Origin: a virus
DNA length: 25,054 nt
IMG/VR virus record: IMGVR_UViG_3300037070_004316
Span: 1 to 25,054 of that record
Reading direction: 5' to 3' (one strand)
Both the position numbers and the translations under genes were made by a program. Of this stretch, positions 1-7,284 are shown in pieces (the first letter of the stretch is position 1; each line of letters starts with the position of its first letter). A model generated the notes under the pieces. It did not search any database, was not told the DNA's origin, and saw only the letters and a program-made list of their open reading frames with translations.

Positions 1-1
1 G

Positions 2-280
2 AAACGGATCAGCCGGCGGAATGGCAGCCAGCGCCGGGCACCACTCAAAGGCGGCGCGGAGCTCGTGGTCAGAGTCGCCGACGGTACGGTCACGCTCACC
101 ATCAAGCGGCCCAACACGCCGGTCGGCAAGACGGAGATCGAGACGTTTCGCCGGCATTGCAACGTGCCGGGTGACGCGGAGCTCCTGACGCCGATGGAGC
201 CGCGTGAGCAGCTGGCGCGCGATGTCGGCGATGTGCCGTGGTTTTACGTGGCGTTCAGATGGCCGGACCCGAGCGCGTGA
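2..280 (+). CDS. Hypothetical early protein, 3' part of joint-spanning gene
   Basis: This is the C-terminal part of the gene that begins at 24879. Joined across the repeat, the protein has 108 residues and starts MITPRVSYI; it ends FRWPDPSA at a TGA at 278-280. The middle is basic, with several Arg/Lys residues, followed by a hydrophobic beta-like stretch (ELVVRVADGTVTLTIKR) and an acidic C-terminal half. I recognise no domain. The GTG at 65 is an internal valine and not the start, since the frame continues upstream through the joint. It belongs to the plus-strand early operon. The first codon in this copy reads AAA where the other end reads GTA, probably contig-end noise. Confidence 0.7.
   Translation, partial: KRISRRNGSQRRAPLKGGAELVVRVADGTVTLTIKRPNTPVGKTEIETFRRHCNVPGDAELLTPMEPREQLARDVGDVPWFYVAFRWPDPSA
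4..129. repeat. Terminal direct repeat, left copy (contig joint)
   Basis: These 126 bases are identical to 24929-25054. Bases 2-3 differ from their counterparts at the other end. Because one reading frame passes through the repeat in phase, it is best read as assembly overlap of a circular or circularly permuted molecule, giving about 24,925 bp of unique sequence. A real short terminal repeat cannot be excluded from sequence alone. Confidence 0.9.
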
Positions 281-394
281 GTGTAAAGCGCGCTCAGCTG
301 CTCGAGCGCCGTCGATCGACGACGCATTTGAGTTCAATGTTCCGCAATCGGCCGGAAATCGCCGAAAAGAAAGGTTTACACCTGGAGGTATGTC
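281..394. other. Short intergenic stretch in the early operon
   Basis: This is the only sizeable gap in the otherwise overlapping early operon. It holds a perfect 12-bp palindrome CGTCGATCGACG at 310-321 and, at its right end, a strong ribosome binding site (GGAGG near 385) for the gene at 395. An internal promoter or operator is possible, but I see no clear -35/-10 pair. Open frames cross the gap, but their translations do not look like real proteins. Confidence 0.4.
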
Positions 395-610
395 ATGATC
401 CGCGATCCACAAGACTTTATCGCGCCTGTTCAATTCCTGCGCTTTGCCGAGCAGACCGGCATCTGTTACTACGTCGTCGGGCTGCAAAAGATCGACCTGT
501 GCCATACCTGCGCGGCCAGCGAGCCGCGAGTGCAGGATGCAGAATGGGGCGGTTCGAGGGGCTACTGCCAGCGATGTGGCCAACGCGCGGCCAACGATCG
601 GCTGCCATGA
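395..610 (+). CDS. Small zinc-ribbon protein
   Basis: The protein has 71 residues. The ATG follows a clear GGAGG with good spacing. Two CxxC pairs are visible (C36/C39 and C58/C61, about 18 residues apart), the usual layout of a small zinc ribbon; they are preceded by a hydrophobic N-terminal half (FIAPVQFLRFA, ICYYVVGLQ). The stop overlaps the next gene's start as ATGA, so translation is probably coupled. The family is not recognised. Zinc ribbons of this size in phage early operons often bind nucleic acid or act as adaptors, but that is inference here. Confidence 0.75.
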   Translation: MIRDPQDFIAPVQFLRFAEQTGICYYVVGLQKIDLCHTCAASEPRVQDAEWGGSRGYCQRCGQRAANDRLP

Positions 611-900
611 CCAACGGCCGCCGCCCCGGTTCGCGCCTGATCACGTCGATCCATCTGCGCGAGTATGCCAGGGCTGGCAAGACGCCGATGGAGCGCATCA
701 CGGCCTTCCTGCGCGACACCGACGGCGCGACCAGGGCCGACATATCCGGCGCGACGGGTGCCAGTTGGGCCAGCATCCATCAGGTGCTGGCCACGCTGCT
801 GGCTGACGGGCTGCTCTCGATTGAGACGACGGTCAAGCCGGAGCGGTACCGACTCAAGGTCCAGAGCGAAGGGGAAGCAAAGACGTGGAACAGCCAATAA
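607..900 (+). CDS. Winged-helix DNA-binding protein
   Basis: The protein has 97 residues. From about residue 27 to 85 it reads as a winged helix: a first helix (MERITAFLRD), a helix-turn-helix (TRADISGATGASWASIHQVLATLLADG), then a wing-like strand (LLSIETTVKPERYRL). This is the MarR/ROK-type fold seen in many small phage regulators. The start ATG overlaps the upstream stop (ATGA). The frame stays open far upstream, but that part is out of phase with the zinc-ribbon gene and lacks protein character. It probably regulates transcription of phage or host genes; the target is unknown. Confidence 0.75.
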   Translation: MTNGRRPGSRLITSIHLREYARAGKTPMERITAFLRDTDGATRADISGATGASWASIHQVLATLLADGLLSIETTVKPERYRLKVQSEGEAKTWNSQ

Positions 901-1208
901 TCATTGTTGCAATCACACCGGAAATGCTCGGTTTCAACACAGGGACCGAGCATCCGATCTTTGGTTTTGACCACCAGGTTGGCGAATGGTGGAAGGCCGG
1001 CGACGTTCGCATTGAGAAGATCGCTGACAACCACCTGCTCCGGGTTGTCGCGCTCGTGCCGATCAATGACTCGGAGAGTGGCGACTTCTACCCGGGTGGG
1101 ACGAGCTTTACCGCCTACAACACTCGCAACGATCGAGACGAGGCGGTACTGACGTTTATTCCCATCCCGTCAGGGTATAGCTACGAGGACTGGGATTATG
1201 AGCTATAG
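885..1208 (+). CDS. Hypothetical early protein
   Basis: The protein has 107 residues and starts with GTG at 885 behind a purine-rich GGGGAAG. It overlaps the winged-helix gene by 16 bases. It is acidic, rich in aromatic residues (GEWWKAGD, SGYSYEDWDYEL) and beta-like, with no transmembrane segment, signal peptide or cysteine motif. I do not recognise a family. Its stop overlaps the next start by 11 bases. Small acidic proteins in this position can be host-takeover or anti-defence factors, but nothing in the sequence shows that. Confidence 0.7.
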   Translation: MEQPIIIVAITPEMLGFNTGTEHPIFGFDHQVGEWWKAGDVRIEKIADNHLLRVVALVPINDSESGDFYPGGTSFTAYNTRNDRDEAVLTFIPIPSGYSYEDWDYEL

Positions 1209-1410
1209 CTACGACCCGCCATATCAGGACGATCAGTGCATCGACTGTGAGGTGTGCCGGGCTTGCGATGGTACAGGCGGCGATTGCCTGATGGGTGAGT
1301 GCTGGGAGTGCAACGGGAGCGGAATGATCCATGTCTGTCGGATGTGGGACTACGAGGAGTACATGGAGCAGCAGACGGCCGATCACCAGATGAGAAAGGA
1401 ACAGGCATGA
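1198..1410 (+). CDS. DnaJ-like zinc-knuckle protein
   Basis: The protein has 70 residues and eight cysteines. It contains CxxCxxCxxCDGTGG (C14, C17, C20, C23), then C30, CWECNGSG (C35, C38) and C47. The CxGxG pattern is that of the DnaJ/tryptophan RNA-binding attenuator inhibitor (anti-TRAP) type zinc knuckle, without a J domain. The C-terminal tail is acidic then basic and probably helical. It overlaps both neighbours. The gene at 24453 in the same operon encodes a second protein with this architecture. A role in binding protein or RNA is plausible; neither is demonstrated. Confidence 0.75.
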   Translation: MSYSYDPPYQDDQCIDCEVCRACDGTGGDCLMGECWECNGSGMIHVCRMWDYEEYMEQQTADHQMRKEQA

Positions 1411-1853
1411 CCAGATCCCCTGAACCGGTTCTCGCCTTGAGCTTGTTTCAACCCTGGGCAACACTGATCGCGATCGGCGGGAAGCAGTACGAAACGCGGA
1501 GCTGGTCGACACCGTATCGCGGCCGCCTGGCCATCCACGCCGGCCGCACGTTCGGCTGGGAGGGAGCGAAGCTGATGACGGTGGAGCCGTTCCGCTCGGT
1601 GCTCCACGCCGCCGGCATCCACATCCCCAGCCAACTGCCGCGAGGCTTCATCCTTGCAACCTGCCGCCTGGTCGATTGCGTTCGCACCGAAGACATCGCC
1701 GGCGGCCTCTCCGACCAGGAGTGGGCCTTCGGCGATTACACGCCCGGCCGCTTCGCGTTCAACCTCGATGACGTGCAGGCGCTGGCTGTACCCATCCCGG
1801 CGCGAGGGTATCAGAAGCTCTGGGATTGCACGGCACTATTGGAGGGACCATGA
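1407..1853 (+). CDS. ASCH domain protein
   Basis: The protein has 148 residues. It shows ASCH-fold hallmarks: LSLFQPWATLI near residue 11-21, GGKQYETRSW (residues 24-33), YRGRLAIHAG (37-46), FILATCRLVDCV (81-92) and a C-terminal FNLDDVQAL. ASCH domains are small PUA-like beta barrels that bind RNA or modified nucleotides; some ASCH proteins hydrolyse N4-acetylcytidine, and in phages they are common early genes of unknown function. The ATG at 1407 overlaps the upstream TGA (ATGA). The frame is open further upstream but is out of phase with the real DnaJ-like gene there. The domain call is firm; the substrate is not known. Confidence 0.88.
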   Translation: MTRSPEPVLALSLFQPWATLIAIGGKQYETRSWSTPYRGRLAIHAGRTFGWEGAKLMTVEPFRSVLHAAGIHIPSQLPRGFILATCRLVDCVRTEDIAGGLSDQEWAFGDYTPGRFAFNLDDVQALAVPIPARGYQKLWDCTALLEGP

Positions 1854-2080
1854 CCGCTGAGCAGAATATCATCGCCTGTGCCGTGCAGCTCGCGCGAGAC
1901 AACATGTCGTACATGTCCTGCCTGGCCGAGTTCGACGACGAAGCCGCCTGTGGCGAGTGGGCAGACGCGCGGGAGACGGCAATCGAGCAGCTCGTGACGG
2001 CACTCCGGACGGCTGGTATCGACGTGCGAGATCCTGCCGTCTGGGACCGCTGGCGAAAGGGGCAGGGGTTCTCAGGCTGA
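1850..2080 (+). CDS. Hypothetical early protein
   Basis: The protein has 76 residues. GGAGG lies just ahead of the ATG, which overlaps the ASCH stop (ATGA). It is predicted mostly helical and acidic (CLAEFDDEAACGEWADARETAIEQL), ending DPAVWDRWRKGQGFSG, with no membrane segment. I recognise no domain. The tight coupling to the ASCH gene suggests they are made together. Confidence 0.7.
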   Translation: MTAEQNIIACAVQLARDNMSYMSCLAEFDDEAACGEWADARETAIEQLVTALRTAGIDVRDPAVWDRWRKGQGFSG

Positions 2081-2103
2081 GAACAAACGATCGGAGGTCT
2101 GCT

Positions 2104-2322
2104 ATGGTGCCAGGAGAGGTATTGATCTACGCCCTCCTCATCGGGCTCGGTGTTGGGATGCTCATCGGCCGGACGTGGGGGCGGCAAGCACCGCCTGAGC
2201 CTGATGACCGGATCATCATCGTCGTCGCGCCCTCCGTTGCGGAAGGGCGCGAGGCTGCCGCCAAGGTCCGCGAGGTTTACGCCAGGGCGCGGGCGCTCCG
2301 GGCACAGGCATCCCGCAAGTAG
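2104..2322 (+). CDS. Small membrane protein, last early gene
   Basis: The protein has 72 residues with a strong GGAGG eight bases ahead of the ATG. One N-terminal membrane segment (about residues 6-22, VLIYALLIGLGVGMLIG) is followed by a short Arg/Pro-rich turn, a hydrophobic strand (RIIIVVAP) and a charged helix rich in Ala and Arg. It is the last gene of the plus-strand operon and faces the end of the late operon. It could be a holin or spanin-like protein by size, but it sits far from the amidase and has only one membrane segment, so the function is open. Confidence 0.65.
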   Translation: MVPGEVLIYALLIGLGVGMLIGRTWGRQAPPEPDDRIIIVVAPSVAEGREAAAKVREVYARARALRAQASRK

Positions 2323-2345
2323 GATTGCGCCGATCTGCGCGATTC
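2322..2345. terminator. Bidirectional hairpin between convergent operons
   Basis: GGATTGCGC (2322-2330) pairs with GCGCGATTC (2337-2345) around a six-base loop: nine base pairs including two G-U. It sits exactly between the early gene stop and the stop of the last late gene. No long T tract follows on either strand, so it may be a weak or assisted terminator. Confidence 0.5.
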
Positions 2346-3765
2346 AGACCGACGGCTGCGTATAGTTACTCAGTGTGTCGATGTCCTGGGCGATCTTTTC
2401 CAGGCGTGCCGCGACAGTAGCCGGCCAGCGCCGTTGATTCGAGAGTAGCAGGCCGACGACATACGCCCCGTCGATCGTGACTTCCTGCTGAACCTGCTGG
2501 ATCAGGAGGTCGGTGTTGATGTCGAGCGGCCGGTAGCCGTCGTAGGCGTCGTGATACTCGACGTACAGATACTGGCCCGGCCTGATGTCTGCCCTGACCT
2601 TCTCGACCGAGATGGTGTAGGTGTCCAGAGGTGTCAGGTTGCGCCCGAGCTCGACCAGCGCCAGGCGCGCGATCTCATTCGGCGACACGACGCTGCGGAA
2701 CGGCACCACGCGCTCAATCGGCCCGTCTGCTGTCACGCTTGCATCGTGCTGGATGCCAAAATAGTGGTTCGCCCCGATGATCGTCTCGTGATAGCTGTAT
2801 CCAGGCGGGAGCGGCGCGGTGATGCCCGCGATCGTCTCCCTGGCGTTGCCACTCCCCGCGCCGTAGGGGAAGATGCGATTGTAGAGGTGCGTGCTCTCGC
2901 GCTGATACTGCAAGGCGGTCATCACCACGGCATCGTCGTTTGCAAGGATGGCGATCGGGTCAACCGCAGACACGGCGCGCAGGCCGCAGGATTCGCGGGT
3001 GCGGTACAGCCAGACGATCGTATCGCCCTCCAGCCGCCAATCTTCCCCGACCGCGTTCGCCAGCAGGATCAGCGCGGCTAACACCGACTCCCCCGAGAAT
3101 TGATGCTCGACCTGATTACTATGCAGCTCGACACCGGAGGCCGTCGCCGTCGCCGGGTTGGAGATGGTGAGCGTGTCCCCCAGGACCAGCGTCACAGAGG
3201 TATCCGGGTCAATCCCCGCCCCGATGATGGGATCGCCGACCTGGAAGTTGCTCACGTTTGTTACGTTTGTGAGATGATCGTCGGCGCTGGTCGTGTCGCC
3301 GAGGGACAGGTACGTCGTCGTGTCGAAGGTCAGGCCCAGACCTGCGCCGTAGGCTGCGATGGCCTCGACCGCATCCTTGACCACGATCGGACTTCCCACG
3401 CTGCCCAGCGCCAGCTCATGCACCGTTGGATTCCCCAGCAGGATCGACAGGTCATTGCCGCCGATGTCCATCCCGTAGCCGGCCGCCTCGATGCCCAGCG
3501 TGTCGATGATGCCCGCGCCCAGCTCGATCGTGCCGCTGCCCCGGACTGCGTGACACCTGACAATCCGCTTGGTGTCGAGCACGCGATCTGCCGGCGTCGG
3601 GTCGGTATGATTGATGCGTGCCTCGGTCGCGGCCAGGTCTGCGCCCCAGGTGCCCGACTTGGTGAGACGCTGCGTCATGGCGAAGCGCGACACCGAGACG
3701 ATCGGACCATCCCCGAGCTTGTCGCCCGTCACCTGATCGTGTGCGTCAACCCAGAATCCGGTCAT
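2344..3765 (-). CDS. Tail protein, Tal/Gp37-like baseplate hub component
   Basis: The protein has 473 residues. The N-terminal region (FWVDAHDQVTGDKLG, then a beta-rich part) and a C-terminal section (ERVVPFRSVVSPNEIARLALVELGRNLTPLDTYTISV, followed by IRPGQYLYVEYHD) resemble siphovirus tail-tip proteins of the Gp37/Tal group, which form the ring around the tail tube end. A beta-rich insert near residues 150-210 (DHLTNVTNVSNFQVGDPII) may be a surface domain. It is the last gene of the late operon, starting seven bases after the SGNH fibre stop with only a weak ribosome binding site. The role is inferred from position after tape measure and distal tail genes as well as sequence feel. Confidence 0.7.
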   Translation of the reverse strand: MTGFWVDAHDQVTGDKLGDGPIVSVSRFAMTQRLTKSGTWGADLAATEARINHTDPTPADRVLDTKRIVRCHAVRGSGTIELGAGIIDTLGIEAAGYGMDIGGNDLSILLGNPTVHELALGSVGSPIVVKDAVEAIAAYGAGLGLTFDTTTYLSLGDTTSADDHLTNVTNVSNFQVGDPIIGAGIDPDTSVTLVLGDTLTISNPATATASGVELHSNQVEHQFSGESVLAALILLANAVGEDWRLEGDTIVWLYRTRESCGLRAVSAVDPIAILANDDAVVMTALQYQRESTHLYNRIFPYGAGSGNARETIAGITAPLPPGYSYHETIIGANHYFGIQHDASVTADGPIERVVPFRSVVSPNEIARLALVELGRNLTPLDTYTISVEKVRADIRPGQYLYVEYHDAYDGYRPLDINTDLLIQQVQQEVTIDGAYVVGLLLSNQRRWPATVAARLEKIAQDIDTLSNYTQPSV

Positions 3766-3772
3766 GTCGGTC

Positions 3773-6412
3773 CTATCGTTTCAACGCCCGGTACAGCACG
3801 TCCCCGATGAGCTGCCCGCCCGTCGCGTTGACGTGCGTGTTGTCCTCAAACAACGTCGCCGAGTAGGCACTGATAGAGGCTCTGAGGTCAATTGCCGCGC
3901 AGTTCGCCGTCGTCATGCTCAACTCTTTGGCCCGCTTTGAGAACTCGCTGATCTCGTACAGGTGCGTCGTGGCAAACTCTGGCGGGGAGATGATCAGCAG
4001 ATCCACGCCCGAGAGGGCAGTACGAACGTCGCTCATCAGCGTGATCATGTTCGTCTTGTAGACCGCATCGCCGTCGCTTGAGCCTACCGAGTCATTGATG
4101 CCCAGGAAGATACCGGTGAGATTGGGAGCGAGAGCGGCGAACGCGGCACGCCACACCGCCCCGCTGGTGACGGCGGTCCAGCTACTGACCTTGCTCCCCG
4201 AATAGCCCAGCTTGTGGAACACCGTGCCATTCGTCACCGAGTAGTCGTACAGCTCGAAGCCAAGCAGCGTGATGGTGCCGCTGACCACTTCCACCTCGAG
4301 CGTGTGGCTGCCGACCGCGATGGTCGTGAGTGCTGTCCGGGCAAAGGCCGTTGCGCCCGCCGTATCGACATCGGTCCAGCTCCCGGCGTCGAGCCGCCAG
4401 CGCAGATGCCCGCCACCTTGCAGATAGTGGATGGAGCCATCGGTGCCAGTAAAGACGATGGTGTACTTCGCCCCTGCTGAACTGGATGCTGCTTCGCATA
4501 GGTCCGCGCCGCGCCCGGTCAACACAGTTTCGGTCCAGGTGCCCGACCGGTTGACCGACGTGAGCTTGGGCGGGAAGCCATAGGCGATCCCTGCGTTGTA
4601 GTTGGTTGCATAGGTCGAGACAAAGCCCGGCCCGGCGTCGGCGCTCTCGGCCACCAGGCGCGCCGCCAGTGGCTTGAGGTAGCGATACGCGCCGTTGGTG
4701 TAGCTGTCCCCGATGAACGCGATGCGGGCGCGAACGCCACTTGCAGCCTGCGCGAGCTGGCTCTGGACGGTGCGCCAGCCCTGCAAGCTCGCGATATTCA
4801 ACTCCGGGTTGAGTGCCTGATGGCGCATCCACCACGCGCCGGGCTCGTAGCGTTGGGCATAGCCCCGACTGAGCGCGTCTATGCGTGAGATGTACGCCCC
4901 TGGCACGGCGTACATCTCGTACAGGTCAAGCGTCCCGGTTCCGACCGAGCGCGTAACGTACACATCGACTGCTACACTTGCCGCTGGTATGGTGACGCCT
5001 GTCTTCGTCAGCCATTGGACGCTCGCGTCTCCTGCGGTGGATGTCCCTGCTGCCGCGCCCGTCGAGCCTCCTGCTGCGTTGCGGAAGGCATAGTTGATCG
5101 CGTAGGTGTTGCCAACAGCGATACGGACCAGCGCCCCAAAACTCACCACGTCGCCCACGCTCCAGCCCAACTCGCTCAGGTGGTAGCGCCGCCCGTAGGT
5201 TGGCGTTATGCGGTACGTCGTCAGTCCGAACGGGTTACTCGTGTCGTTCTCGATCACCGCTGCGCTGCCACCGCCCTGTTGCCAGCGCAGGATCGTCGAG
5301 CCGTCCTGGTAGCGTGCGGAGGGAGCAAAGGAGCGGTTGAACGGGTCTTCGGCTGGCCGAACAGTGCGCGTCAAGCGTGACGGCAAGTCATCATCCGTCC
5401 CCACCGCTGCCTGGATCTGGTCGAGTGCCAGCGTGCCCGCGGGGATCGCCGCTGCCGCGTTGCCCGGACTGTGCTTCGCGCCCTTGACCAGGCTGATCTC
5501 GGTCATCACAACGATACCCGTCCCACTGGCGAGATACATGTAGGCATCCACAGCGGCGGCGCTGGCATTGAGCACGTAGCCTTCGAGGTAAAAGGTCTGC
5601 TCGACGCCCGTTCCGACCGCCGTACTCCCTGCGCCGGCCGTCCCTGCGAGCGTGGTCCCGTCACTGGTGCGACCTGCGAGTGCGACCGCGACCGTCGCCG
5701 TCGCAGGCACAATCGCCTTCATGCGAACCGAGACAGTATCGCCGCCGATGAAGCCGGCTTCGCTGCCCCATATCTTGTGGCCTTCCTGCCCCGTCGCAGG
5801 CGTGCCCAGCGTGAAGGTCATCTGACCGCCTGAGATCGTCGCGCCCGATGTGCCGTGCGAGAAGCGCCGTTTGCCGTAGACCGCCGCAGTGCTGACCGTC
5901 GTGAAGCGGGCAAACCGTGGGTCGGCGTTCAGCTCACCGCTCGGTACAGCGGCCGGTCCCAGCTTGGCAGCTGTGACGTTGGCGTCAAGGATCTTTGCGG
6001 TGGTGACGTTGGCGTCGATCAACTCAGCTGTGCCGACCGATGCGTCGGCCAGTTTCGCCTGGGTCACGGCATCAGTCGCAATCTTTGCAGCGCTGATGCC
6101 GCTATCCTTGACCCGCAGGGCGTCACTACTGATCTCAACGGTCGTCCCGTCCACGCCAACCGAGAGCACATTACTGGCGAGTGCCAGGCCGGCGCCCGCG
6201 ATCGAACTCTTGAGTGTGCCGTCGGTGTCCAGGCTGCCGCCAACATGCGCGACGACCTCGTTGATCGCCTCGACCAGCGACACGCTCGGCGTGAGCGTCA
6301 GGTCGCCACGATCGCCGATCGCCGCGTCGAGCTGGCCGTCCGGCGTCGTGACATGCGCGGCGATCGCTGCGGTATTGTCGGCAGCAAGGTCGGTATGGTT
6401 GTCTGTGCTCAT
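3773..6412 (-). CDS. Tail fibre with C-terminal SGNH/GDSL hydrolase domain
   Basis: The protein has 879 residues. Residues 1-150 are tail-fibre-like, with short imperfect repeats (ISAAKIATDAV, KLADASVGTAEL, VTTAKILDANV). Residues 165-310 and 355-505 read as two beta-sandwich, carbohydrate-binding-like modules. From about 560 to the end is an SGNH hydrolase: FIGDS with nucleophile S570, a block II-like GYSG near 735-739, GIND at 771-774 and DNTH with D857 and H860. An inserted beta domain at about 625-725 sits inside the hydrolase. Such enzymes remove acetyl or other ester groups from surface glycans, so this is the likely receptor-binding protein. Its ATG overlaps the distal tail stop (ATGA). 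Confidence 0.88.
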   Translation of the reverse strand: MSTDNHTDLAADNTAAIAAHVTTPDGQLDAAIGDRGDLTLTPSVSLVEAINEVVAHVGGSLDTDGTLKSSIAGAGLALASNVLSVGVDGTTVEISSDALRVKDSGISAAKIATDAVTQAKLADASVGTAELIDANVTTAKILDANVTAAKLGPAAVPSGELNADPRFARFTTVSTAAVYGKRRFSHGTSGATISGGQMTFTLGTPATGQEGHKIWGSEAGFIGGDTVSVRMKAIVPATATVAVALAGRTSDGTTLAGTAGAGSTAVGTGVEQTFYLEGYVLNASAAAVDAYMYLASGTGIVVMTEISLVKGAKHSPGNAAAAIPAGTLALDQIQAAVGTDDDLPSRLTRTVRPAEDPFNRSFAPSARYQDGSTILRWQQGGGSAAVIENDTSNPFGLTTYRITPTYGRRYHLSELGWSVGDVVSFGALVRIAVGNTYAINYAFRNAAGGSTGAAAGTSTAGDASVQWLTKTGVTIPAASVAVDVYVTRSVGTGTLDLYEMYAVPGAYISRIDALSRGYAQRYEPGAWWMRHQALNPELNIASLQGWRTVQSQLAQAASGVRARIAFIGDSYTNGAYRYLKPLAARLVAESADAGPGFVSTYATNYNAGIAYGFPPKLTSVNRSGTWTETVLTGRGADLCEAASSSAGAKYTIVFTGTDGSIHYLQGGGHLRWRLDAGSWTDVDTAGATAFARTALTTIAVGSHTLEVEVVSGTITLLGFELYDYSVTNGTVFHKLGYSGSKVSSWTAVTSGAVWRAAFAALAPNLTGIFLGINDSVGSSDGDAVYKTNMITLMSDVRTALSGVDLLIISPPEFATTHLYEISEFSKRAKELSMTTANCAAIDLRASISAYSATLFEDNTHVNATGGQLIGDVLYRALKR

Positions 6413-7284
6413 TCGTGGCCCTCCGAGAACTCGATCAGCAGGGTGCCATCGGCCCCAGTGGAATAGCCGAGTGTGATCGTGGTTGTGCCCGGATACAGGC
6501 GCAGCCAGCCAGCCAGTTTATGCGCCGCGCCGATCTCGAGGTCGCTGTAGACACTCACGTTGTCGATCGTGATCCTCTTTGCGCCGCAATCGATCACCAG
6601 GTTCTTTGTGGCCGGAACATCGGCGTTGAAGATCAGCCATCCGTCGGTCAGGCCCTCGGGATCTTCCGTGATGATTTGCAGGTCGGTGATCGCGTGCGTG
6701 GCGCTGGCTGAAATGGTGAGGATCGCGTTGTCCACCGGGACGTTCCCGCCATTCTCGATCAGAAAGTCGTCATTGGTCCGACTGGCAAGGATGTCAAAGC
6801 TATCGCCCTCGGCCTGGTCCCACACGACGCCCGAGCCCCAATCATCGCCGCCCGCGACCTCACCCCAGCGCCAGGCCGCCCCATGCTGCCCGCCGAACCA
6901 TGAAGCACTGATCATCTGGAACTCGGGCGCGACCGGCTGCACGAAGGCGCTGGGCGGTCCGAGCTCCGCGCCGACCGACAGCAGCTCGGCCCAACACCAG
7001 TGACGCTCCCCGCTCCACAGGCGCCGGTAGAGCTTGCCCAGCTTGCCGCGCTCGCCATACAGCGCCCGCGCCAGCTCGATCATATCGACCGGCGTCTCGA
7101 CGACGAACTCCCCCGAGGTCGTGATGGTCTGCATCTGGCGCGGGCTGCGCTCATTCCCCCGCACGCGGTACGCCCCGCCATCCTGCAGCTGGCGGAAGGT
7201 CGAGAGGCTGGTGCCGCTTGAGATGGTCTGACGCGCCTCGAAGAGCGGCAGATCCACATCGGCGAAGCGGTCGAGATAGAACAT
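6409..7284 (-). CDS. Distal tail protein (Dit-like)
   Basis: The protein has 291 residues. It follows the tape measure directly (TAG then ATG, with GGGAGGG inside the end of the tape measure gene), the usual site of the siphovirus distal tail protein. The N-terminal half is beta-rich and aromatic, with a segment (ARALYGERGKLGKLYRRLWSGERHWCWAELL) typical of the Dit N-terminal ring domain; the C-terminal half is a beta sandwich. The protein should form the hexameric hub joining tail tube and tip. Family assignment rests on position and overall pattern more than on a decisive motif. Confidence 0.75.
   Translation of the reverse strand: MFYLDRFADVDLPLFEARQTISSGTSLSTFRQLQDGGAYRVRGNERSPRQMQTITTSGEFVVETPVDMIELARALYGERGKLGKLYRRLWSGERHWCWAELLSVGAELGPPSAFVQPVAPEFQMISASWFGGQHGAAWRWGEVAGGDDWGSGVVWDQAEGDSFDILASRTNDDFLIENGGNVPVDNAILTISASATHAITDLQIITEDPEGLTDGWLIFNADVPATKNLVIDCGAKRITIDNVSVYSDLEIGAAHKLAGWLRLYPGTTTITLGYSTGADGTLLIEFSEGHE

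Noticed and set aside
238-606. Upstream extension of the winged-helix frame
   Set aside because: It overlaps the joint-spanning gene and the whole zinc-ribbon gene out of phase, and its translation is Arg/Cys-rich without structure. The ATGA-coupled start at 607 is better.
3100-3810. A 236-codon plus-strand open frame
   Set aside because: Antisense to the Tal-like tail gene; Arg/Asp-rich shadow translation.
3773-6412. Diversity-generating retroelement acting on the tail fibre
   Set aside because: No reverse transcriptase gene and no template/variable repeat pair was seen in the window.
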